Positions 25,528-34,049 of a DNA stretch of 64,000 nt are shown here, piece by piece. The notes under the pieces are model-generated. The model was not told where the DNA came from and did no database searches. It saw nothing but the letters and a program-made list of their open reading frames with translations. The DNA is from Amycolatopsis nalaikhensis. GTDB taxonomy: Bacteria; Actinomycetota; Actinomycetes; Mycobacteriales; Pseudonocardiaceae. The stretch covers positions 6,579,501 through 6,643,500 of the forward strand of contig NZ_CP127173.1 in assembly GCF_030264295.1 (NCBI RefSeq), read 5' to 3'. Made by a program: the position numbers and the translations under genes. The first letter of the stretch is position 1. The number at the start of each line of letters is the position of its first letter.

Positions 25528-25842
25528 GGTGGGCCTCCTGGCGGAGAGAACCGATGGAAGTCCCAGCGCTGGGTCTGCTGTGGACGCCCGGTTCGCCCGG
25601 AAGTTGCCGCCGAGCGCGGGTTGACGTCCTAAGCGTTACCCGGCTGCTCCGAACGAGGCGGTGGCCGAGGCCTCGACATGCGGGAGTGGGTGCGCTGAGC
25701 GCAGAGCGGAGTCGCTGCTGTGGGCGAGGGCAGCGCGCCGGCCCACTCCGAGCTGCAGGCATCCATGCTGCTGGCAGCTCCGAGGTGCACCTGGCCGAGT
25801 CGCGCGGGGGCTGCTGTGGCGTCGGAGCCGATAGCCGACCCC
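25528..25842. other. Intergenic region of about 315 bases, no gene seen
   Basis: It holds the promoter region of the AMIN-like gene at its left end. No reading frame looks like a gene, no RNA family is recognised and no strong promoter stands out. The terminator hairpin at 25843-25874 closes it on the right. Confidence 0.4.
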
Positions 25843-25874
25843 GAGCCGGGCGCGGAACGTCGGGCGCCCGGCTC
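25843..25874 (-). terminator. 11-bp hairpin downstream of the MBL-fold gene
   Basis: GAGCCGGGCGC (25843-25853) and GCGCCCGGCTC (25864-25874) are perfect complements with a 10-base loop. It starts 13 bases beyond the stop of the minus-strand hydrolase gene. No T-tract. Confidence 0.65.
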
Positions 25875-25886
25875 AGGTGACCGTCG

Positions 25887-26564
25887 TCACCAGCCGCGCT
25901 CGCGCCACTCCGTCAGCTTCGGCCGCTCCGCGCCCAGGGTCGAGTCGTCCCCGTGGCCCGGGTAGAACCACGTCTCGTCCGGCAGCTCGCCGAAGATCCG
26001 CGTCTCGACGTCGTCGAGCAGCGACTCGAAGTCCTCCGGCGAGCCCGTCTTCCCCACGCCGCCCGGGAACAGCGAGTCGCCGGTGAACAGGTGCGGGTGC
26101 CCCGAAGGATCGCGGTACAGCAGGGCGATCGACCCGGGTGTGTGCCCGCGCAGGTGGATCACCGACAGCGTGATCTGCCCCACCGTCAGCGTGTCCCCGT
26201 GCTCGACCAGGAAGTCCGGCGGCACCGGCAGCGGCCCGGCGTCCAGCGGGTGCGCCGCCGTGTTCGCGCCGTTCGCCCCGGCCACCGCGCCCAGCGCCTG
26301 CCAGTGGTCCTGGTGCTGGTGGGTCGTCACGACCGTCTTCAGCGCTGGCCGGTCCGGGCCGTGGCCGATCAGGTCGGAGATGCGCTCCGGGTCGCTCGCC
26401 GCGTCGATCAGCAGCGCTTCCTGCGACGCCCGGCACACCAGGAGGTACGCGTTGTTGTCCATCGGGCCGACCGACAGCTTCGTGATGGTCAGCGCGTCCA
26501 GCGTCCGCCGGGTGGCGTCGCCGCCCGGGTCGACGTGCCCGGTGTAGGTGTCCACGATGTTCAC
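25887..26564 (-). CDS. MBL-fold metallo-hydrolase (glyoxalase II-like)
   Basis: About 225 residues if the GTG at 26564 is used; a GTG at 26573 is also possible and no good ribosome binding site decides. The metal site is clear: THQHQDHWQ (HxHxDH variant), His in HLRGHTPGSIAL, Asp in FTGDSLFPGG, and His in FYPGHGDDSTLG near the C-terminus. Glyoxalase II-like hydrolases cleave thioesters; some act on other esters or persulfides. It stands alone, divergent from the acyltransferase. Confidence 0.85.
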   Translation of the reverse strand: MNIVDTYTGHVDPGGDATRRTLDALTITKLSVGPMDNNAYLLVCRASQEALLIDAASDPERISDLIGHGPDRPALKTVVTTHQHQDHWQALGAVAGANGANTAAHPLDAGPLPVPPDFLVEHGDTLTVGQITLSVIHLRGHTPGSIALLYRDPSGHPHLFTGDSLFPGGVGKTGSPEDFESLLDDVETRIFGELPDETWFYPGHGDDSTLGAERPKLTEWRERGW

Positions 26565-26673
26565 CGTGCACACGGTAGTCGTTTCGCTCCAAGCGGTTCC
26601 ACCCGCACAAGCACGCCGCCGCCCCGCCACGTAGGCTCACGGCGACCCCCAGCCAGCCCGACCTAGGACGACC

Positions 26674-27879
26674 GTGCCCACCTCCCCGACGCCGCGCCGG
26701 ATCAACTGGGACATCCTCCGCGTCGTCGCCGTCTTCGCGGTCATCCTCGGGCACGTCACGCACCAGGGCGCGCTGCTGCACCCCGAGCTCACGGGGTACC
26801 CCGTGCGGGTGACAGCGCAGTTCGGCGCCGCGATCCTGCTGGTGATCTCCGCGTTCTTCGTTTGCGCGAGCCTCCGCAAGGGCAACCCGCGCCGGTGGCT
26901 GTGGAACCGCGTCGCGCGCCTCGTGCCCGCCTACCTCGTCGCGGTCGTCGTCACCTACGTCGTCACGCGGTACGCCGCCATCTCCTTCAGCGGCCTGCCC
27001 TACCCGCCGGGCGTCACCGGGTTCCTCTTCGGCGTGCCGGAGGGGCCGCCGACGAACCCGTCGCCCTGGTACATCCCGACCTGGCTGGACCTGGTCGCGA
27101 ACCTGGGCATGGTGCAGGAGTGGGGCATCCGCTCGGCGGCGTTCTACTACCTCGACGGCTCCTACTGGACGCTGCCGGTGCAGCTGATGGCCTTCACCGG
27201 CGCGGCGCTGCTGTGGCCGCGGTCCTGGCGCACCCACCGGCTGACCGTCGCGCTGCTGTGGGCGCTGATCCTCGTCCCGCTCGCGCTGCGCTTCCTCGTC
27301 TTCGCGCCCGGGACGGCCAGCCCGGTCGTCGAGACCTTCTACTACGGCCTCGGCCTGCACCGGCTGCACGTCTTCGCCATCGGCGTCGCGATCTGGCTGT
27401 GGGCGCAGCGCCGCCTCAAAACCTGGCACGCCGCGCTCTTCGTCGTCGCCGCCGTCGCCGCGCAGGACCTGCAGGTGTTCCCGTTCCACGTCGCGCTGCC
27501 GCAGGACGCCGAACGCTGGCCGTCCACGATCGGGTTCGCCGTGCTCCTCCTGCTGGTCTGCCTGGCCGCCCGCGGCCCGGACTGGCGGTTCCCCGGACTG
27601 GCCAGGGTCGCCCCGGCCGTCACCTGGCTCGCGGGCATCTCGTATGGTCTTTACCTGGTGCACCAGGAGCTGGGTTACGTCCTGGCCCGCGCCCTGCTCG
27701 ACCTCGGCCTCCCCGGCTGGCTGCGCCTCCCCTTGGTCGTGGCCGCCGCGGTGCTGGGCGGCTGGGCCGTCACCGCCTGGGTCGAACGCCCGGCCCACCG
27801 GTGGCTCACCAGACGCCGGAAGCCCGAAGAACCGCAGGTCAAGGACGCGGAACCCGTTTTTGTCGGTGGTGGCTCGTAG
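26674..27879 (+). CDS. Acyltransferase family 3 (OafA-like) membrane protein
   Basis: 401 residues, GTG start, about ten membrane helices. The N-terminal motif NWDILRVVAVFAVILGHVTH contains the conserved Arg and catalytic His of acyltransferase-3 proteins, and the late segment LAGISYGLYLVHQELGY matches the family. Such enzymes acetylate or acylate sugars, lipids or peptides at the membrane. The substrate is unknown. The gene lies 76 bases upstream of uvrA. Confidence 0.85.
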   Translation: MPTSPTPRRINWDILRVVAVFAVILGHVTHQGALLHPELTGYPVRVTAQFGAAILLVISAFFVCASLRKGNPRRWLWNRVARLVPAYLVAVVVTYVVTRYAAISFSGLPYPPGVTGFLFGVPEGPPTNPSPWYIPTWLDLVANLGMVQEWGIRSAAFYYLDGSYWTLPVQLMAFTGAALLWPRSWRTHRLTVALLWALILVPLALRFLVFAPGTASPVVETFYYGLGLHRLHVFAIGVAIWLWAQRRLKTWHAALFVVAAVAAQDLQVFPFHVALPQDAERWPSTIGFAVLLLLVCLAARGPDWRFPGLARVAPAVTWLAGISYGLYLVHQELGYVLARALLDLGLPGWLRLPLVVAAAVLGGWAVTAWVERPAHRWLTRRRKPEEPQVKDAEPVFVGGGS

Positions 27880-27955
27880 CATGGATCGCGGCCACCCGTG
27901 CAAGCCGAACCGGGTCGGCGCCCACAGCTGTTGAATGACATTGGAAGGACCTGGC

Positions 27956-30817
27956 GTGGCTGATCGCCTCGTTGTTCGCGGTGCCCGCGAGCACAACCTC
28001 CGCGGCGTGGATCTCGACCTGCCCCGCGACAGCCTGATCGTGTTCACCGGCCTGTCCGGGTCCGGGAAGTCGAGCCTCGCCTTCGACACCATCTTCGCCG
28101 AGGGACAGCGCCGCTACGTCGAGTCGCTCTCGGCGTACGCCCGCCAGTTCCTCGGGCAGATGGACAAGCCGGACGTCGACTTCATCGAGGGCCTCTCGCC
28201 CGCGGTGTCGATCGACCAGAAGTCCACCTCGCGCAACCCGCGCTCGACCGTGGGCACGATCACCGAGGTCTACGACTACCTGCGGCTGCTCTACGCCCGT
28301 GCCGGCAAGGCGCACTGCCCCAAGTGCGGCGAGCCGATCAGCAAGCAGACCCCGCAGCAGATCGTCGACCAGGTGCTGGCGATGGAGGAGGGCACCCGGT
28401 TCCAGGTGCTCGCCCCCGTCGTCCGCGGGCGCAAGGGCGAGTACGTCGACCTGTTCGAGAACCTGCAGCAGCAGGGTTACGCGCGCGTGGTCGTCGACGG
28501 CACGGTGCACGCGCTCACCGACCCGCCGAAGCTGAAGAAGCAGGAGAAGCACCAGATCGGCGTGGTCATCGACCGGCTGACCGTGAAGGCGGCGTCGCGC
28601 CAGCGGCTCACCGACTCGGTCGAGACGGCGCTGCGGCTGGCCGACGGCCTGATCGAGCTCGAGTTCGTCGACCTGCCCGAAGGCGACCCGCACCGGGTCC
28701 GCGGCTTCTCCGAGAACCTGGCCTGCCCGAACGGCCACCCGCTGGCCATCGAGGACCTCGAGCCCCGCTCGTTCTCCTTCAACTCGCCCTACGGCGCGTG
28801 CCCCGAGTGCACCGGCATCGGCGTGAAGAAGGAGGTCGACCCGGAGCTGGTGGTCCCGGACGACGAGCTGTCGCTGGCCGAGGGCGCGATCGCGCCGTGG
28901 TCGGGCGGGCAGAGCGCCGACTACTTCATCCGGCTGCTGGAGTCGCTGTCGGAGACCATCGGCTTCCGGATGGACACGCCGTGGCGGCGGCTGCCGGCCC
29001 GCGCGCAGAAGGCGGTGCTGCACGGCGTCGACGAGCAGGTGCACGTCCGCTACAAGAACCGCTACGGCCGCCAGCGCTCGTACTATGCGAACTTCGAGGG
29101 CGTCATCCCGTTCCTCGAGCGGCGTCAGGAGCAGACCGAGTCCGAGTACATGCGCGAGCGGTACGAAGGCTACATGCGCGAGGTGCCGTGCCCGGCCTGC
29201 CAGGGCACCCGGCTCAAGCCGGAGATCCTCGCGGTGACGCTGCAGCACAAGACGCGCGGCGACATGTCCATCGCCGAGGTCTGCGCGCTGTCCATCGCGG
29301 AGGCGTCGCAGTTCCTCGACGAGCTGGAGCTGGGGCAGCGCGAGGCGATGATCGCCGGCGCGGTGCTCAAGGAGATCCAGGCGCGCCTGCGCTTCCTGCT
29401 GGACGTCGGCCTGACGTACCTCTCGCTCGACCGCGCGTCGGCGACGCTCTCGGGCGGCGAGGCGCAGCGGATCCGGCTGGCGACGCAGATCGGCTCGGGC
29501 CTGGTGGGCGTGCTGTACGTGCTCGACGAGCCGTCGATCGGCCTGCACCAGCGCGACAACCACCGGCTGATCGAGACGCTGACCCGGCTGCGGAACCTGG
29601 GCAACACGCTGATCGTCGTCGAGCACGACGAGGACACCATCCGCTCCAGCGACTGGGTGGTCGACATCGGCCCGGGCGCGGGCGAGCACGGCGGCCACAT
29701 CGTCCACAGTGGACCGTACAAGAAGCTGTTGAAGAGCAAGGAGTCGCTGACCGGGCAGTACCTGTCCGGCCGCCGGAAGATCGACGTCCCGGCGATCCGG
29801 CGGCCGATCGACAAGAAGCGGCAGCTGACCGTCGTGGGCGCGCGCGAGCACAACCTGCGCGGGCTCGACGTCTCGTTCCCGCTCGGCTGCCTGGTCTCGG
29901 TCACCGGCGTCTCCGGCTCGGGGAAGTCCACGCTGGTCAACGACATCCTCGCGACGGTGCTGGCGAACAAGCTCAACGGCGCCCGCCAGGTGCCGGGCCG
30001 CCACACCCGCGTGAACGGCCTGAACAACGTCGACAAGCTGGTGCGCGTCGACCAGTCGCCGATCGGCCGGACCCCGCGCTCCAACCCGGCGACCTACACG
30101 GGTGTCTGGGACCACGTGCGCAAGCTGTTCGCGGCGACGACCGAGGCGAAGGTCCGCGGCTACCAGCAGGGCCGGTTCTCCTTCAACGTCAAGGGCGGCC
30201 GCTGCGAGGCGTGCGCGGGCGACGGCACGATCAAGATCGAGATGAACTTCCTGCCGGACGTCTACGTCCCCTGCGAGGTCTGCAAGGGCGCGCGGTACAA
30301 CCGGGAAACCCTTGAGGTGCACTACAAGGGAAAGACCGTCTCGGACGTGCTCGACATGCCCATCGAGGAGGCGGCGGAGTTCTTCGAGCCGATCAAGGCG
30401 ATCCACCGTCACCTGCAGACGCTGGTGGACGTCGGCCTCGGGTACGTCCGGCTCGGCCAGCCGGCGCCGACGCTGTCCGGCGGTGAGGCGCAGCGCGTCA
30501 AGCTGGCGAGCGAGCTGCAGAAGCGCTCGACGGGCAAGACGGTCTACATCCTCGACGAGCCGACGACGGGTCTGCACTTCGAGGACATCAGCAAGCTGAT
30601 CGGCGTGATCAACGGCCTGGTGGACAAGGGCAACACGGTGATCGTGATCGAGCACAACCTCGACGTGATCAAGACGTCCGACTGGATCATCGACATGGGC
30701 CCCGAGGGCGGTTCGGGCGGCGGCACGGTGATCGCGGAGGGCACGCCGGAGCACGTCGCGGACATCGAGGAGAGCTACACCGGCCAGTTCCTGAAGACGG
30801 TCCTGACGGCGGACTAG
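27956..30817 (+). CDS. uvrA: UvrABC excinuclease subunit A
   Basis: 953 residues. GTG 27956 (VADRLVVRGAREHNLRGVDL) is chosen because homologues begin there and GGAAGGA lies upstream. Two ABC cassettes are present: Walker A GLSGSGKSSLAFD and GVSGSGKSTLVND, signatures LSGGEAQR twice, and Walker B LYVLDEP and VYILDEP. Zinc modules CPKCGEP, CPNGHP..CPEC and CEACAGDG..CEVCKGA are intact. UvrA recognises bulky DNA lesions and loads UvrB. I see no clear LexA box in the short upstream region. A hairpin follows the stop. Confidence 0.98.
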   Translation: MADRLVVRGAREHNLRGVDLDLPRDSLIVFTGLSGSGKSSLAFDTIFAEGQRRYVESLSAYARQFLGQMDKPDVDFIEGLSPAVSIDQKSTSRNPRSTVGTITEVYDYLRLLYARAGKAHCPKCGEPISKQTPQQIVDQVLAMEEGTRFQVLAPVVRGRKGEYVDLFENLQQQGYARVVVDGTVHALTDPPKLKKQEKHQIGVVIDRLTVKAASRQRLTDSVETALRLADGLIELEFVDLPEGDPHRVRGFSENLACPNGHPLAIEDLEPRSFSFNSPYGACPECTGIGVKKEVDPELVVPDDELSLAEGAIAPWSGGQSADYFIRLLESLSETIGFRMDTPWRRLPARAQKAVLHGVDEQVHVRYKNRYGRQRSYYANFEGVIPFLERRQEQTESEYMRERYEGYMREVPCPACQGTRLKPEILAVTLQHKTRGDMSIAEVCALSIAEASQFLDELELGQREAMIAGAVLKEIQARLRFLLDVGLTYLSLDRASATLSGGEAQRIRLATQIGSGLVGVLYVLDEPSIGLHQRDNHRLIETLTRLRNLGNTLIVVEHDEDTIRSSDWVVDIGPGAGEHGGHIVHSGPYKKLLKSKESLTGQYLSGRRKIDVPAIRRPIDKKRQLTVVGAREHNLRGLDVSFPLGCLVSVTGVSGSGKSTLVNDILATVLANKLNGARQVPGRHTRVNGLNNVDKLVRVDQSPIGRTPRSNPATYTGVWDHVRKLFAATTEAKVRGYQQGRFSFNVKGGRCEACAGDGTIKIEMNFLPDVYVPCEVCKGARYNRETLEVHYKGKTVSDVLDMPIEEAAEFFEPIKAIHRHLQTLVDVGLGYVRLGQPAPTLSGGEAQRVKLASELQKRSTGKTVYILDEPTTGLHFEDISKLIGVINGLVDKGNTVIVIEHNLDVIKTSDWIIDMGPEGGSGGGTVIAEGTPEHVADIEESYTGQFLKTVLTAD

Positions 30818-30820
30818 CGG

Positions 30821-31363
30821 CTACCGCTCCTTCCCGGTGGTCTGGTGGACCACCGGGGAGAGCGGGCCGTACTTCAACGCCCGCAGCCGGTAGGCCGAGT
30901 TCTCCTCGCCGGGCAGGATCGAGAGCGCGCAGGTCGTCACGTTCGGGTCGGTCACCTCGACCGGGTCGAAGTCCGGTGCGCCCGGGCGCCGGATCTCCAG
31001 CAGGAACCCGGCTTCGTCGCTCGAGCGGTCGGCCCAGGTGAACGTCACCGTGTCGCCGGACGTCACCTCGTGCAGGTCCGTCGAGAGCGGGCCGGTGAAC
31101 GGTCGCACCCGGTAGTAGAACGGCGTTTCCGGGATCAGGTCGGGGTGGTGGTAGCTGACGACGTGCGGCGGCAGGAACCGCAGCGTCGTCCAGGGCCCGG
31201 CCGGGTCGTTCGCGTACTCGACGCGGTGCCCGGCGTCGTCGTCCGGCCAGCTGAGCACGACGTCCGTCGGCGTGGTGAGCGTCGCGGTGAACGACGGCGG
31301 CGGGGGAGTCGCGGCACAGCCCGCGGCCAGCAATGCGACGAGGAGAAGGGGCTTCACGGACAC
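30821..31363 (-). CDS. Fibronectin type III-like lipoprotein
   Basis: 180 residues from GTG 31363 with GGGAG upstream. A lipoprotein signal peptide with lipobox LLAAGC (Cys near residue 16) is followed by a Pro-rich linker and beta-rich sequence with FN3 character: PTDVVLSWPDDDAGHRVEYA, FYYRVRPF, and SAYRLRALKYGP. Probably anchored on the outer face of the membrane. Function unknown. It is convergent with uvrA, with three bases between stops. Confidence 0.7.
   Translation of the reverse strand: MSVKPLLLVALLAAGCAATPPPPSFTATLTTPTDVVLSWPDDDAGHRVEYANDPAGPWTTLRFLPPHVVSYHHPDLIPETPFYYRVRPFTGPLSTDLHEVTSGDTVTFTWADRSSDEAGFLLEIRRPGAPDFDPVEVTDPNVTTCALSILPGEENSAYRLRALKYGPLSPVVHQTTGKER
30834..30856. terminator. 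Hairpin at the uvrA/lipoprotein convergence
   Basis: CCGGTGGTC (30834-30842) pairs with GACCACCGG (30848-30856). It lies 17 bases after the uvrA stop and inside the last codons of the lipoprotein gene, so it can only act on uvrA transcripts cleanly. Confidence 0.5.
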
Positions 31364-31499
31364 GGCGGCTCCCGGGACGGCGGGGGCGGCGGCGAACGTG
31401 CCCAGCTTAGGAATCCGGCCGCACGGCGACAAGATCGTGCCGGTCACCGGGACACACCAATCCGGCCGCGAACCGGCGCCGAACCGCGGTCGATCCCGC

Positions 31500-31527
31500 T
31501 GAACCGTTTTCCGCGACCGTCCGTGTC
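31500..31527 (+). promoter_or_regulatory. SigL-type ECF promoter
   Basis: TGAACC (31500-31505), 16 bases, CGTGTC (31522-31527). This fits the promoter consensus of mycobacterial SigL as I remember it. It lies 57 bases upstream of the lipoprotein gene that precedes an ECF sigma and zinc-finger anti-sigma gene, so the operon is probably autoregulated. Confidence 0.65.
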
Positions 31528-31583
31528 TCAGGTGTCGAGGTCCGCCGGACGGCGGTGCCGCCCTCACCGAGGAGAGAACCGCC

Positions 31584-32087
31584 ATGAACCGTATCCGGCC
31601 GGTCGTCGTCAGCGCCGTCGCGCTCGCCGCCGTCGCCACGTTGTCGGCCTGCAGCGAGATGGCCTCCGGGGCCCAGGGGCCGGAACACGGGCAGCCGGGG
31701 CACAAGATGCTGTCCGCCACGACGGTCAACGGGCTCGGCGCGGTGGTCACCGACGCGGACGGCAAGACGCTCTACCGCTTCGACAAGGACATCGCGCAGC
31801 CGCCGACGTCCAACTGCGACGGCGAATGCGCGACGGCCTGGCCGCCGGTGCTCGCCGGCGTGGCCACACCGATGCTCAAGGGCATCCAGGAGACCCAGGT
31901 CGGCACGGTCGCCCGCAAGGACGGCAGCACGCAGCTCACGCTCAACGGCTGGCCGCTGTACGAGTTCAGCGGCGACAAGGCGCCGGGCGAGGCGAACGGC
32001 CAGGGCGTCAACGGCACGTGGTTCGCCGTCGCCCCGGACGGCAGCAAGATCACCGCGGGCGGCAAGGCCGGCGGCTCCGGGTACTGA
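31584..32087 (+). CDS. Secreted COG4315-type lipoprotein
   Basis: 167 residues. The signal peptide ends in lipobox LSAC (Cys about residue 23). Two copies of the COG4315 repeat follow: LGAVVTDADGKTLYRFDKD with NCDGECATAWPPV, and a second with LTLNGWPLYEFSGDKAPGEA. Such proteins often sit next to ECF sigma factors in Actinobacteria. Function unknown; redox or surface roles have been suggested. It is the first gene behind the SigL-type promoter. Confidence 0.85.
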   Translation: MNRIRPVVVSAVALAAVATLSACSEMASGAQGPEHGQPGHKMLSATTVNGLGAVVTDADGKTLYRFDKDIAQPPTSNCDGECATAWPPVLAGVATPMLKGIQETQVGTVARKDGSTQLTLNGWPLYEFSGDKAPGEANGQGVNGTWFAVAPDGSKITAGGKAGGSGY

Positions 32088-32232
32088 CCACCGACGGTTT
32101 CCGGGCAGAACGAGGAAGGACGGGCAGCCGATGAACACCATGGTCGCGCTGCGCTCGACGCACGCACCGCCGGTGGCCCTGCGGGTTGCAGTACTGTCCT
32201 CGCCGACTCAGAACACCGTCGGGAGGACGAGG

Positions 32233-32784
32233 GTGGCGATCGGAGGCAGGCGGCCTAAGAAGGCCAAGGGCGAGGACCTGATTCGGCAGCTGTACGCCGA
32301 ACACGGCCGGAGCCTGCTGGCCTACGCGACGAGGCTGACCGGTGATCGGGCGGCAGCCGAGGACGTGGTCCAGGAGACGCTGGTCCGCGCGTGGAAACAC
32401 GCCGACGACCTGCAGAACGACGGGAAGGGCTCGGTGCGCGGCTGGTTGCTGACCGTCGCGCGCAACCTGGTCACCGACCGGGCACGCGCCCGGGCGGCGC
32501 GGCCACAGGAGGTGGCCGAACCGGCCGAAGGCGTGCCGACACCGGCCGTCGAGCGCGATCACGCACAGGGCGTGGTCGACTCGATGACGGTGCTCGGCGC
32601 GATGGACGGCCTGTCGAACGAGCACCGAGAGGTCCTGGTGGAGATCTACTACCGGGGACGGACGGTGGCCGAAGCGGCGAGAACACTGGGCGTCGCACCC
32701 GGTACCGTGAAATCGAGGTCGTACTACGCACTGAGAGCACTGAGAGCAGCGATGATTTCGAGCGGAACGGAGGTGGCGCGATGA
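32233..32784 (+). CDS. ECF sigma factor (SigL-like)
   Basis: 183 residues from GTG 32233, with GGAGG six bases upstream; a longer in-frame start at 32131 lacks this. Region 2 is YAEHGRSLLAYATRLTGDRA with AEDVVQETLVRAWKHAD (residues about 20-65). Region 4 HTH is RTVAEAARTLGVAPGTVKSR near the C-terminus. Size and the adjacent zinc-finger anti-sigma factor, plus the SigL-type promoter upstream, point to the SigL group, but subfamily assignment needs a tree. Stop overlaps the next ATG (ATGA). Confidence 0.9.
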   Translation: MAIGGRRPKKAKGEDLIRQLYAEHGRSLLAYATRLTGDRAAAEDVVQETLVRAWKHADDLQNDGKGSVRGWLLTVARNLVTDRARARAARPQEVAEPAEGVPTPAVERDHAQGVVDSMTVLGAMDGLSNEHREVLVEIYYRGRTVAEAARTLGVAPGTVKSRSYYALRALRAAMISSGTEVAR

Positions 32785-33494
32785 ACTCGGTCGACGAGAG
32801 TCACACGCAGCTCGGCGCGTACGCCCTCGGCGCGCTCGACCCGGCGGAGGCGGCCGACTTCGAGCGGCGGCACCTGCAGAGCTGCGCGCAGTGCCGGTTC
32901 GACCTGAACGAGCTCGTGGCGTTGCGCGAGTCGCTCGACGAGGTGCCGCCCGAGGCGTTCCTCGACGGGCCGCCCGAGGGCGGGGACCTGCTGCTGCAGA
33001 AGACCCTGCGCCGGGTGCGCGAGGAGGAAGAACACGTGGCACCGGCCCGTTCGCCACGCCGGGGCCTGGCCCTGGTCGCCGCGGCGGTGCTGGTGGTGGC
33101 CGCGCTCGGCGGCGGCATCCTGGTGGGACGGCAGACGGCGCCGGACAACACGGCGTTGCCGATCCCCTCGCAGCCGAACGAAGTCCCCGGCACGAAGAGC
33201 GTCGAGGGGCGGGATCCGACGACCGGCGTGCAGCTGGCCGCGTCGGTGGCCCCGTTCCAGGGCTGGGTGAAGGTCAACGTCTCCGTCCGGGGCGTCAAGG
33301 CCGGGGAGAAGTGCCTGCTGCAGGTCACGACCAAGGGCGGCCAGGCGGTGACCGCGGGCAGCTGGCAGGTGTCCGAGAAGTGGGAGAGCCAGGGCTTCAC
33401 GCTCGACGGGTCCGCGCTGGTCGCGCCCGACGACGTCAAGTCGGTCGACATCGTCACGGTGGACGGCCGGAAGCTGGTCTCGGCCCAGGTGTGA
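32781..33494 (+). CDS. Zinc-finger anti-sigma factor (RslA-like)
   Basis: 237 residues. The N-terminal zf-HC2 motif is ERRHLQSCAQC (about residues 29-39, HxxxCxxC), one transmembrane helix is GLALVAAAVLVVAALGGGIL (about 94-113), and the outer C-terminal domain is beta-rich (GWVKVNVSVRG, WESQGFTLDG). So the sigma factor is held at the membrane by the N-terminal domain and released by an external or redox signal. It overlaps the sigma gene by 4 bases. Confidence 0.88.
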   Translation: MNSVDESHTQLGAYALGALDPAEAADFERRHLQSCAQCRFDLNELVALRESLDEVPPEAFLDGPPEGGDLLLQKTLRRVREEEEHVAPARSPRRGLALVAAAVLVVAALGGGILVGRQTAPDNTALPIPSQPNEVPGTKSVEGRDPTTGVQLAASVAPFQGWVKVNVSVRGVKAGEKCLLQVTTKGGQAVTAGSWQVSEKWESQGFTLDGSALVAPDDVKSVDIVTVDGRKLVSAQV

Positions 33495-33498
33495 CGCG

Positions 33499-33942
33499 GT
33501 GACGGGCGCGCGCTACCGGTTCCGTAGCAGGTGGCTGCTGCCCGGCACCGCGCCCGAGCGGGTGTTCGGCGTGGTCACCGACCTCGCCGGCTACCCGAGG
33601 TGGTGGTCGGACGTCCGCGCGGTGCGCCGCGTGGACGACGACACCGCCGAGCTGGTCTGCCGGTCCCGGCTCCCGTTCCGCTTGGTGGTCCGGATGCACC
33701 GGGACCACCAGGACGAGGCGGCGGGCCTGATGCGGGTCCGGTTGAGCGGGGACCTGGACGGGGTGCTCGCGGGAGCGGTCCGCGCGGCGGGCGCGGGCAC
33801 GCTCCTGGAGATCACCCAGGAAGTCCAGGCCCGCAAGGAGCTGCTGCGGCGGCTCGACGCGGTGGCCCGGCCGCTGTTCCGCGCGAACCACGCGCTGATG
33901 ATGCGGCGGGGCCACCGCGGGCTTTCGGCCTACCTGGCCTGA
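33499..33942 (+). CDS. SRPBCC/polyketide-cyclase-like protein
   Basis: 147 residues, GTG start 4 bases after the anti-sigma stop, so last gene of the sigma operon. The START-like fold is suggested by APERVFGVVTDLAGYPRWWS near the N-terminus and the long C-terminal helix KELLRRLDAVARPLFRANHA. These proteins bind hydrophobic ligands. No active-site motif can be named. Confidence 0.75.
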   Translation: MTGARYRFRSRWLLPGTAPERVFGVVTDLAGYPRWWSDVRAVRRVDDDTAELVCRSRLPFRLVVRMHRDHQDEAAGLMRVRLSGDLDGVLAGAVRAAGAGTLLEITQEVQARKELLRRLDAVARPLFRANHALMMRRGHRGLSAYLA

Positions 33943-33949
33943 GGGTCCG

Positions 33950-34049
33950 GTCCCCAGCGCCCCAATGTGGCCTTCGGTGCGTGAGACGCACCCAAGGCGG
34001 CCTTCGGTGCGTCAGACGCAACCAAGGCCGCCTTGGGGCGCTTGGGGAC
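33950..34049. repeat. Palindromic repeat element, copy 2, between convergent genes
   Basis: Same architecture as the copy at 7563-7659: ends GTCCCCAGCGCCCCAA and TTGGGGCGCTTGGGGAC (nearly perfect inverted repeats) and two internal direct repeats around GTGGCCTTCGGTGCGTGAGACGC and GGCCTTCGGTGCGTCAGACGC. It begins 7 bases after the SRPBCC stop and ends on the first base of the MFS stop codon, so it could work as a bidirectional terminator here. Confidence 0.9.

Noticed and set aside
27880..27955. LexA/SOS box before uvrA
   Set aside because: No sequence close to the actinobacterial GAAC-N4-GTTC pattern is present.
27839..30754. 971-codon open frame antisense to uvrA
   Set aside because: High-GC third-codon bias leaves long open antisense frames; the translation is Arg/Val/Asp-rich low-complexity sequence with no family, and uvrA on the other strand is certain.
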